Part shown: in pieces, positions 1 through 9,401 of the stretch
Numbering within the stretch: the first letter of the stretch is position 1
How the letters are laid out: each line of letters begins with the position of its first letter
From: Ahaetulla prasina
Lineage: Eukaryota > Chordata > Lepidosauria > Squamata > Colubridae
Direction of reading: 5' to 3'
DNA: 64,000 nt
Assembly: GCF_028640845.1 (NCBI RefSeq)
Contig: NC_080539.1
Location: forward strand, 372,678,233-372,742,232
Notes under the pieces: generated by a model
Database searches by the model: none
Told to the model about the DNA's origin: nothing
The model's input: the letters and a program-made list of their open reading frames with translations, nothing else
Program-made: the position numbers and the translations under genes

Positions 1-5
1 CCTTC

Positions 6-696
6 TTGGGACAGTGCCAGCTCTACATGGCTATGAGGCCAGAGGATTTCCCAGACGACCGGGCTAAGGTGGCCTTCGTGATTAACCTTCTTTCCGGCTC
101 GGCTGCTCGATGGGCCACGCCTCTTGCTCCAGGACAGCCCCTGCTGGCGGACCAACAGCGTTTTGGCAGCACCTCGCACCATGTATGAGGACCCGTTCGA
201 ATGCTGGCGGCAACCAGGCGCCTTAAGGAACTCCGTCAAGGAAACGCCCCTGCAGGAGTACATCGCCAATTTCGTCTTTTGTGCCAGGACTCTGACTGGA
301 ATGATGCAGCGCTGGTGGGCCAGCGTTCAGGAGGGACTCTCAGAGGAATTGCAAGACGAGCTGGCCCGCGTGGGCGCGCGGACCCTCGACAACTTGGTGC
401 CCTTTGTCTCCGCCTCGATGCCCGTCTGCAACGGCGACCGTCCGTCGCACCCCGGGACCCTCCGTCGACATCTGCACCCCACTTCCTGCACCACCAGCAC
501 CCAGGGTCGCCCCACGTTTTGTAACCGCTGCGGAAGAGCCCATGGAGTTGGGGCGGCCAGACCTCGCCTAACAGCCCAGGAGGCGGAACCGGGCGCCAAG
601 GGGATTGTGCCTGTACTGTGGGGAGCCCGCCACTTCGCCGCTTCTTGCCCCAGAAAGCGAAGTGGGGCACGACGCCGTCCCCGAATCACAGCGTGA
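6..696 (+). pseudogene. Degenerate gag of the Ty3/Gypsy element
   Basis: The capsid-like part starts in one frame near position 6 and moves to other frames after about 110 and 190, showing several indels. A CCHC zinc knuckle is recognisable at about 608-650. The first two cysteines are in one frame and the His and last Cys are in another, because the spacer is one base short. Nucleic-acid binding by gag is family knowledge. The frame breaks make this a pseudogene. Confidence 0.75.
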
Positions 697-765
697 CCAA
701 TCGAAGCGGAGCAGGCCCGACCTCGGGAAACCCTAGGTCGGGCACGTACTAAGCCCCACTGGGCG

Positions 766-960
766 TTGGAAGTAGACTCTGGGCCCCCTCGGCATCTGAT
801 TCTGGACACACGGATATGGTTGGGGAACCAGTCGGACGGGCTCCAGGCGCATGCGCTGGTGGACTCAGGGGCCACAACAAACTTTATGGACCAGGCCTTT
901 GTGACCCAGTTTGCGGTCCCCGTGGTTCCGTGGACCCTCCGATGCGGTAGAGACAATTGA
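766..960 (+). pseudogene. Retropepsin-like protease remnant
   Basis: This 64-codon open stretch carries the retropepsin active-site motif Asp-Ser-Gly-Ala at 862-873, preceded by Ala-Leu-Val and followed by Thr-Thr-Asn-Phe-Met as in Gypsy polyproteins. It is followed by a stop, and the homologous reading continues in another frame near 911-1228. In an intact element this domain would cleave the Gag-Pol polyprotein. Here it is a fragment between broken gag and RT. Confidence 0.8.
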
Positions 961-1379
961 TGGACGAGAACTGGTGTCCGGCCCCATTAAATTCGCCACC
1001 CAGCCTTTGCGCCTGGCTATTGGGGACCATGAGGAGGCGATCCAGTTTTATGTCACGGCGGACCTTCATTTTCCCTTGGTCCTTGGGTTGGCCTGGCTTG
1101 GACCCACGATCCTCAGGTGGCCTGGTCGCGAACGCCATCTCTTTCCCGAGTCTGCAGTGCGTCGATCACATCCGCCACACCTGTGCCGGCCAGAACGTCC
1201 CCACCGCTGCCATCACCTTGCCTCCTGAGCTGACGGACTTCGCCCGGCGTGTTCAGCGAGAAGGAGGCGGACCGACTACCCCGCATCGGCCCTACGATTG
1301 CCCGTGGACCTTCTGCCCAACGCACCACTGCCTGTGGGACGCCTGTATTCCATGTCGGAGCCCGAGTTGGCCGCCTCAG

Positions 1380-2065
1380 GGACTTCCTGGACAAAAACCT
1401 GGCCCGAGGGTTCATCCGCCTTCAAAGTCCCTCTCGGCCCCGGTCCTCTTTGTGAAGAAGAAGACAGGGGACTTGCGCCTATGCTGTGATTACCGCGGCT
1501 AAACGCCATTACGGTGCGGAATCGCTACCCCTGCCGCTCATCCGGAGCTACTGGAAAGGTTGCGGAGGCCACGATCTTCACCAAGCTCGATCTCCGGGGC
1601 CTACAACCTGGTGCGGATACGAGAAGGAGGCGAATGGAAGACGGCATTCGGCACCCGATACGGACACTACGAATACACTGTCATGCCATTTGGGTTGACC
1701 AATGCTCCCGCCGTTTTTCAGCACTTCATGAACGACGTGTTCCGAGACATGTTGGATCGGTTCGTGGTTATCTACCTCGACGACATCCTGATTTACTCCC
1801 GGTCCAGGGAAAGCCACCTTCGACACGTCAGTCTGGTTCTGCAACGCTATGGAGCAACAACTCAATGCGGCTGGAGAAATGCGTCTTCTTCCGGACTTCC
1901 ATAGAATTCCTCGGGCATATCATCTCGCCCGAGGGCATAGCCATGGACCCATGTAAAGTAGAAGCTTTGTGTAGCTGGGAAGCCCCTCGTCGGGTGAAGG
2001 ATGTTCAGCGCCTACTGGGCTTCGCCAACTACTACGGACCTTCATCCCGGGCTTCGCCACACTGA
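1380..2065 (+). pseudogene. Ty3/Gypsy reverse transcriptase, frameshifted
   Basis: The palm and fingers are spread over three frames. A segment at about 1420-1500 has the Phe-Val-Lys-Lys-Lys and Leu-Arg-Leu-Cys-Cys-Asp-Tyr-Arg motifs. A segment at 1570-1850 has [14 protein letters not shown] and the catalytic Tyr-Leu-Asp-Asp at 1773-1784. A segment from about 1866 has Phe-Leu-Gly-His-Ile. The catalytic aspartates are present, but indels between segments inactivate the ORF. Confidence 0.9.
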
Positions 2066-2159
2066 CAGCTCGACTTACCCAGCTCCTCAGGAAGAAGATT
2101 GCATTCCGGTGGGGTCCCCCGCAGCAAGAAGCATTCACAGCCCTCAAGAAAGCCTTCGA

Positions 2160-2550
2160 CACGGAACCCGTCCTGAGGCATCCCGACCCGCTCCGGCCTT
2201 TTGTGGTGGAAACGGACGCGTCAATGTGGCTCTGGGAGCGGTGCTGCTACAGGCTCCGGCGAATGGTGGCACACTTTTCCCGCGCTTACTACTCCCGGAA
2301 ACTCAACCTTCCGAGCGCAACTACACTATCTGGGAAAAGAGTTGCTGGCTATCAAGGCTGCATTCGAGGCTTGGCGACACCATCTGGAGGGCCCGACATC
2401 AGGTGGAGGTCCGAACGGACCATCGGAATCTCGAGCACCTCACCACAGCTCGGAAGTTAAACCAGCGGCAGATCCGGTGGTCGTTGTTTTGCCCGGTTCA
2501 ACTTCCGCGTGACCTACATTCCCAGCGGTCACAACCGGAGGGCGGATGCC
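2160..2550 (+). pseudogene. RNase H region of the Ty3/Gypsy element
   Basis: A short open frame beginning near 2195 contains Val-Glu-Thr-Asp-Ala-Ser, the first-aspartate signature of Gypsy RNase H. Later motifs (a Lys-Glu-Leu-Leu-Ala segment near 2335 and the Asp-His-Arg-Asn-Leu segment near 2420) sit in other frames. The domain would degrade the RNA strand of the cDNA hybrid; this copy is broken by indels. Confidence 0.75.
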
Positions 2551-2792
2551 CTGTCCCGCAAGCCAGAGTACCTCTGCGCCAAGGACCCCTTCCTCCACGG
2601 ACAGTGCTGCGGCAGAAGCCTTGGCCGCAGCACGGAGCCAGTGGACTTGCGGGCCCAGGTGCGAGGCGCAGCGCCAGGACGCCTGGTCGCAGCAAAGGAG
2701 AGCGGAGGTGGGCCCCACGTCTCCTTGGACCTTGGAGGAGGACTTACTCAAGTTTCGGGCGATTATATGTGCCCACAGGACCACTCCGAGCC

Positions 2793-4084
2793 CTCGTCAT
2801 GACCCAGTGCCACGACAACCCTGCAGCAGGACATTTTGGGTTCTTCAAGACCCTCCACCTGGTGACACGGACCTTTGGTGGCCCAGTGCGGCATGATATA
2901 CATGCCTACGTGACATCCTGCGTACCGTGCCGGCAAGCCAAGACCGCCACGGGGCCTCCCGGGCTCCTCCAACCCTTGCCGACACCCGACAGACCCTGGG
3001 GGGCGATCTCTATGGATTTCCTGACAGACCTGCCGCCGTCCTCTGGGTTCACCACGGTGCTGGTGGTGGTGGACATGCTCACCAAGATGGCACACTTCAT
3101 CCCATGCCGCGGACTGCCCACAGCCGCAAAAACGGCCCGTCTCTTTCTGCAGCACATCTTCCGCCTCCATGGTCTACCGGACAGGGTGGTTTCGGACCGT
3201 GGAGTTCAGTTCACAGCCCGCTTCTGGAAGAGCCTGATGGCCGCGTTGGAGGTGCAGGTATGTCTGTCGTCATCGCACCATCCGGAGACCGACGGGGGTA
3301 CAGAGAAGGTCATCGGTATACTGGAACAGTATCTCCGTTGCTTCATCAACCAGCAACAGGACAACTGGGCCGACTACCTGTCTCTGGCGGAGTTTGCTTT
3401 TAACAACTCTCAGCACACCTCTACTCAGATGACCCCGTTCTTTGCCAATGTGGGGTACCATCCGCGGCTCTTCCCTCTGGCACCACCGGACTCTCCTGTT
3501 CCCGAAACGCAGACCTTCCTGACGGAATTGCATGCGGTCCAACAGTTGGTACGTCAGCAGCTGAATCGGGCAAAGGAGGACTACAAACGGTCCGCTGACC
3601 GCTCCCGACGGGCAACGCCCCCGCTGGCAGTTGGAGACCGGGTGTGGCTCTCCACCAAACACCTCCCGTCCGACCGGCCGGTAAAGAAGTTGGACCACCG
3701 ATTCATCGGCCCGTTCCCTGTCGAGGCAGTCATCAACCCGGTAGCCTACCGACTGACCCTGCCACGATCCATGCGGATCCACCCCGTTTTTCACCGGTCC
3801 CTTCTGGTTCCTGAGGCCACACCGAGTCCCCTTCGGTGCCCAACAGCACCCGTCACTGTCGCCGAGGACGGGTCGGAGGAATCTGAAGTCCACAGCGACG
3901 AGACTCGCTGGCTAAAGGGTCGTTTCCAATATTTGATCGCGTGGAAGGGATACGGGACTGATTTCTCCTGGGTAGATGCCTCCGACGTTCATGCCCCTGA
4001 CCTGGTGCAGGCCTTCCATGAGCAGAACCCAGCCCGACCGCATCCCGATCGTCAGCCCGGGGAAGGGCCCTGCGGTGAGGATAG
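2793..4084 (+). CDS. Integrase with C-terminal chromodomain (open fragment of pol)
   Basis: About 430 codons are open in one frame. In order they show an HHCC zinc-binding region (Cys-Val-Pro-Cys near 2915), the DDE catalytic core (Asp in Ser-Met-Asp-Phe near 3014, Asp in Val-Ser-Asp-Arg-Gly near 3195, Glu in Gly-Thr-Glu-Lys near 3305), a GPF motif near 3708, and a chromodomain from about 3915 to 4010 with Tyr-Leu-Ile-Ala-Trp-Lys-Gly-Tyr. In chromoviruses the chromodomain directs integration to particular chromatin. No start codon belongs to this fragment because it was part of a Pol polyprotein. It is markedly better preserved than the rest of the element. The frame stays open into the LTR until about 4439. 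Confidence 0.88.
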
Positions 4085-4620
4085 TGTTGTGACCCAGGTT
4101 CCTGGACCCAGACTCCTGGACTCGGATGATTCAGAAAATGAGGAGAAGACCTGGCAAGCCCTGCTTCTCTTGAGCCCTCTCCCTCCCTGGCACCCACTCA
4201 AAGGGAGGGGCCGGCAAGGCCTGATTCTCCCGGGCCTTCTTCTGATTTGGCAACGCCCCAAGAACAGTTTTGGAGGGACGCAAGATTACGAAGGCTTGAT
4301 CGGCGTGCGCAGCAGCGGAAGAGTTGGGACAAAGCCAAGTCATAATTGTCATGCAGTGACATCTGCAGAGACTATAAATAGGAGGCGGGACTTCCTGGTT
4401 TTTTGTCTCGGACAAAGCAATGAATTTGGCGCAAGCTAATTCATGGAGGGAAGAATATATTCGTGAGTAATTCTGGCCTTATCTATAATTTCCTCGTTAT
4501 CTCCAGAAACTTGGCAGGCCCGTGGGTAGACGTGGCCAGGACATGTATCTATGTAAATAAAAGGGAAAAAAAAGGAAGGCCTCTGACGGACTCTTTGCTG
4601 GGAGTATTGGGGGAAGGGAA
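4085..4620 (+). repeat. 3' LTR-like region of the Ty3/Gypsy element
   Basis: The stretch starts with TGTTGTGACCCAGG just downstream of pol. It contains a TATA-like box (TATAAATA, 4373-4380) and AATAAA at 4556-4561, the layout of U3, R and U5. The right boundary is not clear: no matching CA end was found before the next repeat begins near 4625. The start matches, in reverse complement, the last bases of the LTR ending at 36060, suggesting related LTR families. Confidence 0.65.
4373..4380 (+). promoter_or_regulatory. TATA box in the Gypsy LTR
   Basis: TATAAATA lies about 290 bp into the LTR and about 176 bp before the AATAAA signal. This placement fits an RNA polymerase II LTR promoter. Activity today is unknown. 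Confidence 0.5.
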
Positions 4621-4624
4621 ACAG

Positions 4625-4735
4625 AACACCTCCCTTCCAGCACTGATGATAGATCGATGGGTCACGAAACGTCTGGAAGAAAACCAGCAAGCTCAGAGAG
4701 CACCAAAGTTGAACCCCATAGTTGAACCCTGAGCT
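4625..4735 (+). repeat. Hammerhead-like repeat unit (family A), first copy
   Basis: A unit shared with 5623-5890, 6449-6790 and (minus) 55380-56060. It has the core CTGATGA at 4643-4649, a short hairpin, GAAA at 4666-4669 and then CGTC. The flanks TTCCA (4635-4639) and TGGAA (4674-4678) are complementary, as a stem I would be. The unit then continues with the family segment AGCTCAGAGAGCACCAA. Confidence 0.6.
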
Positions 4736-4763
4736 ACAAGTATTCTCTTGTACAGGTACAATC

Positions 4764-5345
4764 ACCTCTCCTGCGCAGGCTGCACTGGTTGCCGGTGGTC
4801 TTCCGGGTGCGCTTCAAGGTGTTGGTTATCACCTTTAAAGCGCTCCATGGCATCGGACTGGGATATTTACGGGACCGCCTGCTGCCGCCAGTTACCTCCC
4901 ATTGTCCGGTACGTCCAGTGCGCGCTCACAGGGAGGGTCTTCTTAGGGTGCCGTCGGCCAGCCAATGTCGGCTGGTGGCCCCCAGGGGAAGAGCCTTCTC
5001 TGTGGGGGCCCCGGCTCTATGGAACGAGCTGCCGGTGGGACTCCGTCTTCTCCCTGATCTCCGGACCTTTAAACGCGAGCTCAAGACTTTCTTTTTCCAC
5101 CAAGCGGGGCTGGCCTGAGTGATTGATTTTAATAATTAGGGATTTTAGCGGGTTTTTAACAGGGGTTTTTTATCTTTGTATTTTTATTCTAATAGTTTTA
5201 AGTATACAGCAGTTTAATAAGTTTTTTTTAATTTTGTTACGGTATTTTAAATGGTTTTTGTATTCTTGTTTTATTTGCTGTACACCGCCCTGAGTCTTCG
5301 GAGAAGGGCGGTATAAAAATGTGAATAATAAATAAATAAATAAAT
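4764..5345 (+). mobile_element. L2/CR1-like LINE, 3' end with ORF2 C-terminus
   Basis: A 5'-truncated non-LTR element. The frame ending at the TGA at 5116-5118 encodes the C-terminal ORF2 tail typical of L2/CR1-like elements (Leu-His-Trp-Leu-Pro-Val, then Phe-Lys-Ala-Leu-His-Gly, then Leu-Trp-Asn-Glu-Leu-Pro). A T-rich 3' UTR follows, then the conserved hairpin tail CCGCCCTGAG...AGGGCGGT and an (AATAA)n end. Copies with the same coding tail occur at 15063-15656 (minus) and 28655-29240. Exact clade assignment within L2/CR1/Rex1 is inference. Confidence 0.85.
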
Positions 5346-5401
5346 CAGTACAAACAACCAAATTCAGAGAGCAACAAGCAACAAGCTCTACTCCCTTCCA
5401 C

Positions 5402-5612
5402 CACTAATGATCTTATTTATTATTTTATTTTATTTTATTAGATTTTTATACCGCCCTTCTCCCGAAGGACTCAGGGCGGTGTACAGCCCTGTACTGTTAT
5501 TTTAGTCTGTATTTATATGTGCTTTTTTATTTGCCTGTGAACCGCCCTGAGTCCCTTGGGAGATAGGGCGGTATATAAATGTGATAAAATAAATAAATAA
5601 ATAAAATAAAAG
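5402..5612 (+). repeat. Inverted pair of L2-like LINE 3' tails
   Basis: A minus-oriented tail (ACCGCCCTTCTCCCGAAGG near 5450) lies head to head with a plus-oriented tail (GAACCGCCCTGAGTCC near 5540). Both end in AT-rich (AATAA)n. No coding sequence remains. Confidence 0.7.
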
Positions 5613-5622
5613 ATAAAAAACC

Positions 5623-5892
5623 CTTACTTGATTGGATCATAAAACATCTGCAAGAAAACCACCAAGCTCAGAGAGCACCAAGGGCCTCACAGTTCCTCCT
5701 CCTCCTCCTCCTCCTCCACCACCACCACTCTGCAAATCCCTTTGCTTCTAGCCCTGATGATGTTACCTAGCTAGGTGAAAAAACGTCTGCAAGAAAAGAA
5801 CCAAGCTCAGGGAGTACCAGAGACCCCCACAGATTGTTGTCCTCTCCCTTCCCCCTTCCTTCCAACACTGATGATGTTACCTAGTTGGGTAC
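5623..5892 (+). repeat. Hammerhead-like repeat units (family A) with CTC microsatellite
   Basis: Two tandem units: AGCTCAGAGAGCACCAA, a (CCT)n run, ACTCCCTTC-like sequence, then CTGATGATGTTACC. The core CTGATGA is at 5754-5760 in the first unit. The second unit is cut off at 5892 by a MITE, and its missing part resumes at 6450. Shared unit structure with 55380-56060 shows a dispersed tandem family. Confidence 0.7.
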
Positions 5893-6449
5893 TACCCTGT
5901 TTCCCCGAAAGTAAGACATCCCCCGATAATAAGCCCAACCGGACTTTTGAGCGCATGTGCTAAAACAAGCCTCCCTGCCCCGAAAATAAGCCCACCCCGA
6001 AAATATTTAAACGCAGAGCTGGGAATCAGGTAAGACGGCAAGAGGAGCCCCGTCTTGCTCCACGCGCCCCAAAATAATAAGACCTCCCTGAAAAAAAGGC
6101 CAAGGGCCTCTGGTGGCTCAGACTGGTAAGACAGTCTGTTATTAACAGCAGCTGCCTGCAATTACTGCAGGTTCAAGTCCCACCAACACCCAAGGTTGAC
6201 TCAGCCTTCCATCCTTTATAAGGTAGGTAAAATGAGGACCCAGATTGTTGGGGGCAATAAAAGTTGACTTTGTATATAATATACAAATGGATGAAGACTA
6301 TTGCTTGACACATTGTAAGCCGCCCTGAGTCTTCGGAGAAGGGCGGGATATAAATGCAAATAAATAAATAAATAAAATAAATAAATAAAGGGCTTATTTC
6401 GGGGTTCAAAAATTAACCGACAGGGTCTTATTTTCAGGGAAACATGGTA
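5893..6449. mobile_element. TA-ended MITE (ACCCTGTTTCCC termini) carrying a SINE
   Basis: The left end TACCCTGTTTCCCCGAAAG and right end TTTCAGGGAAACATGGTA are inverted repeats with TA at each outer edge, as in Tc1/mariner-type elements. Internal sequence repeats AAAATAAGCCC-type motifs. It interrupts a family A unit exactly between GTTGGGTA and ATATGTCTCC. A related copy is at 39959-40205. The superfamily is inference from the TA ends. Confidence 0.65.
6104..6388 (+). repeat. tRNA-derived SINE with LINE-like GCCGCCCTGAG tail
   Basis: An A-box-like segment (TGGTGGCTCAGACTGG) and a B-box (GGTTCAAGTCC near 6170) form a tRNA-like head. Then come a body with CAATAAAAGTTGACTTTG and a tail nearly identical to the L2-like LINE tail, ending in (AATA)n. 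Further copies: 23284-23533, 26620-26760, 27433-27722, 37683-37948, 53985-55315 (all minus) and 42301-42572 (plus). Mobilisation by the tail-sharing LINE is inference. Confidence 0.85.
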
Positions 6450-6835
6450 ATATGTCTCCAAGAAAACCACCAAGCTCAGAGAGCACCAAGGAGCCCACAG
6501 TCCTCCTCCTTCTCCTCCTCTCCACAAACCCTACTCCCTTCTAGCCCTGATGATGTTACCCAATTGGGTCATGAGACGTCTGCAAGGAAAAAACCATGCT
6601 CAGAGGACACCAAGCACCCACAGTCCTCCTCCTCCTCTTCTTCTTCCCCTCCTCCTCCTCCTCTTCTCCTCCGCCTCCTCCTCTCCACAAACCCCATTCC
6701 CGTCTAGCACTGATGAAGTTACCTAGTTGGGTCACGAAACGGTCTGCAAGAAAACCACCAAGCTCAGAGAGCACCACAGACACCCAGATCTTCCAATTTC
6801 AAAAAGAAAGCACAGACTGCCTTGCTGGCTGAGAT
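6449..6835 (+). repeat. Hammerhead-like repeat units (family A), three partial copies
   Basis: Continues the array interrupted at 5893. Units contain (CCT)n and then CTGATGA cores near 6547 and 6710. The last is followed by AGTTACC, TAGTT, GGGTCAC, GAAAC and GGTCTGCAAG. Flanking TCTAGCA before and TGCAAGA after the core can pair as stem I with one A-A mismatch. Confidence 0.7.
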
Positions 6836-6944
6836 CAAAAAAATTCATTATCCCGAAATATCACAGCATCTGGAAAGAGAGGCTGCTTTTCCAAGATAGG
6901 GAGGAGGAGAAAAGAGCCGGGTGTGAAGTTTGCCAATTCTTTAT

Positions 6945-8060
6945 ATATAGGTATTTGGCTGTTCGGGTTTTCTCCCGTGTAAAATTGGAAGTGTCTTGGC
7001 GACGTTTCGACGAAGTCTCATTTGTCATCTTCAGGCTTCAGCTTCGTGCTTCTGGGAGCAATGTGTGATCCCAAGACACTTCCAATTTTACACGGGAGAA
7101 AACCCGAACAACCAAAGACCTACATACAAACACCTGTGAAAACCTCAGAAAACTATATATATATATATATAGTTCTTTGGTTGTTCGGGTTTTCTCCCGT
7201 GTAAAATTGGAAGTGTCTTGGCGACGTTTCGACGAAGTCTCATTCGTCATCTTCAGGCTTCAGCTTCGTGCTTCTGGGAGCAAGAAGAAGCACGAAGCTG
7301 AAGCCTGAAGAATGAGAATGTCAGCCGCCAGCACTCAATTTTACACGGAGAAAACCCAACAACCAAAGACCTATATACAAACACCGTGAAAACCTCAGAA
7401 AACAAATATATATAGTTATATATATATATATATATATGTATGTCTTTGGTTGTTCGGGTTTTCTCCTGTAAAATTGGAAGTGTCTTGGCGACGTTTCGAA
7501 GTCTCATTTGTCATCTTCAGGCTTCAGCTTCGTGCTTCTGGGAGCAATGTGATCCCAAGACACTTCAATTTTACACGGAGAAAACCCGAACAACCAAAGA
7601 CCTACATACAAACACCTGTGAAAACCTCAGAAAACTATATATATATATATATATTTCTTTGGTTGTTCGGGTTTTCTCCCGTGTAAAATTGGAAGTGTCT
7701 TGGCGACGTTTCGACGAAGTCTCATTCGTCATCTTCAGGCTTCAGCTTTGTGCTTCTGGGGCAAAAGAAGCACAAAGCTGAAGCCTGAAGATGAATGACG
7801 AATTGCGAACGCCGCCAAGACACTTCCAATTTTACGCGGGAAAAAACCCGAACAACCAAAGACCTATATACAAACACCCGTGAAAACCTCAGAAAACAAA
7901 TATATATAGTTATATATATATATATATATATATGTATGTCTTTGGTTGTTCGGGTTTTCTCCTGTGTAAAATTGGAAGTGTCTTGGCGACGTTTCGACGA
8001 AGTCTCGTTCGTCATCTTCAGGTTGGTGTTTACTGCTTCGTGCTTCTAGGAGCAAATATA
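6945..8060. repeat. Inverted-repeat array with hammerhead-like cores (family B) and (TA)n spacers
   Basis: About four palindromic modules alternate in orientation. The plus-oriented arm reads GGTTGTTCGGGTTTTCTCCC then TTGGCGACGTTTCGACGAAG, and the opposite arm gives its complement. Modules are separated by (TA)n runs near 7153-7171, 7397-7440, 7634-7652 and 7898-7935. On the minus strand several arms contain CTGAAGAT, a 6-bp hairpin GACGAA/TTCGTC, then GAAACGTC (near 6996-7040, 7235-7280, 7710-7750, 7985-8030). The layout resembles terminal repeats of Penelope-like elements; this assignment is inference. Confidence 0.6.
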
Positions 8061-8420
8061 TATATTTCCAAAGGAAGGGGAGGAGAGGGTGGAGAGATTT
8101 CTGAAGCCTTGTGGCCAAGTTGTAATGAATCCCTGGTGGGCTTACTTCACAAATGGGGCGGCAGAGCCTGCAGGAATGCAGGGCTTGGATCCAAGAAGTG
8201 ACCGCAGGTTACAAGCATCTGCCCCGCTGGCTGGATCCGCCCAGGCCTCTTGGACCGCAGGGGGGAAATCCCCCGGGGGAAGATCCCTCTACCCACCCTC
8301 CTCTGTTTGCAGAGGGTCCGTTTCCATGATCACTGATGCCTGGGACAGCCCGCTGAGCTGGGATCAGCTTTCTCTCTCTGCTCAAATGAACTATGGGGAG
8401 TTCTTGACTTAGGACCACAA
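8061..8420. other. Intron 3 sequence without recognised feature
   Basis: Mixed-composition intronic DNA. I see no exon-like segment with splice sites and no known repeat. The short open frames on both strands have no recognisable motif. Confidence 0.5.
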
Positions 8421-9266
8421 TACAGGGAGAGAGGAAGGAAGGAAGGAAAAGAATGGAAGGACGAAAAGGAGGGTGCAGGGTAGGGAGGGAAGGAAGGAGT
8501 GAAAGGGTGGAAAGGAAGGAAGAGAAGGAGGAAGGAAGGAGAGGGAGGGAGGGGAGGAAAGATGGAAGGGAAGGAGGGGAAAGGAAAGGAGGGAGGGGGA
8601 GGGGAGAGGAAGGAAAGAAGCAAGCAAGCAAGCAAGGAAGGAAGGGAGCAGATGGGCATAGACGGGAGGGGAAGGAAGGGAAGATAGAAGAAAGGGAAAG
8701 AGAAAAAGAAAGATGGGAAGGAGGAGGAGGAAGAGGAGGAGAGGAAAGGAAAGGAAGAAAAGAGGAAGGAAATGGAAGGGGGAGGGAAAGGAAAGGAAGA
8801 AAGAAGGGAAGGGAAGAAGGAAAGGAAGGAAGGAAGGAAGGGAAGGGGGAAGAAAAGGAAAGGAGGGAAGGGAAGGAAAGGAAAGGAGGGAAGGGAAGGG
8901 AAGAAAAGGAAAGGAGGAAGGGAAGGAAAGGAAAGGAAAGGAGGGAGGGAAGGAAGGAAGGAAAGGAAAGGAGTGAGGGAAGGAAGGAAGGAGGGAAGGG
9001 AAGGAGGGAAGGGAAGGAGAGGAGGGGAGGGAGACAGGAAAGGAAAGGAAAGGAAAGGAGGGGAGGGGAGGGAAGGGAAGGGAAGGGAAGGGAAGGAGAG
9101 GAGAGGAGGGAGACAGGAAAGGAAAGGAAAGGAAAGGAAAGGAGGGGAGGGAAGGGAAGGGAAGGAAAGGAAAGGAGAGGAGGGGAGGGAGACAGGAAAG
9201 GAAAGGAGGGGAGGGGAGAGGAGGGGACGGAAGGAGGGAGAGAAGAAAGGAAATGAAATGAAAGGG
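8421..9266 (+). repeat. Long polypurine tract (GGAA/GGGA-rich)
   Basis: About 845 bp of almost pure A/G on the plus strand, built from GGAAGG, GGGAAGG and GGAAAGG units with a diverged longer-period pattern (GGAGACAGGAAAGG recurs near 9029, 9109 and 9189). It lies 136 bp from exon 3, on the downstream (donor) side in gene orientation. The long Lys/Arg/Glu/Gly and Ser/Pro/Phe open frames here are artefacts of composition. Confidence 0.9.
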
Positions 9267-9401
9267 TTTTTCCCCCCTCGAGAGGTGTTGAGATGTATTT
9301 TTATAGTTTCCATGGGGCCCATGGCCCATGAAGGTTTTTCTCAACAAAATCACAACAGAGGGAACAAATGTGGCAGGTGATAAGGACGGCAGAACTCTTA
9401 C

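Larger units (their letters stand above)
1..4620 (+). mobile_element. Ty3/Gypsy chromovirus, 5'-truncated by the window edge, decayed
   Basis: Reading left to right on the plus strand there is a gag remnant with a zinc knuckle, an aspartic protease motif, reverse transcriptase, RNase H, an integrase followed by a chromodomain, and then an LTR-like stretch with TATA box and polyadenylation signal. This is the Ty3/Gypsy (Metaviridae) order, and the chromodomain after integrase marks the chromovirus branch. Gag, protease and RT are split among frames by indels, so the copy cannot be autonomous. It lies in SH3GL1 intron 3, antisense to the gene. The 5' LTR and start of gag are outside the window. 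Confidence 0.9.

Noticed and set aside
2001..4439. A single 812-codon ORF
   Set aside because: Only the part from about 2793 reads as integrase and chromodomain. The earlier part is out of frame relative to RT/RNase H, and the end runs into the LTR.
1..9401. SH3GL1 exon 4 or later exons
   Set aside because: I looked on the minus strand for the expected continuation after the Pro-Asn-Pro codons (Ala-Ser-Arg-Ala-Lys-Leu) and found no such segment with splice sites.
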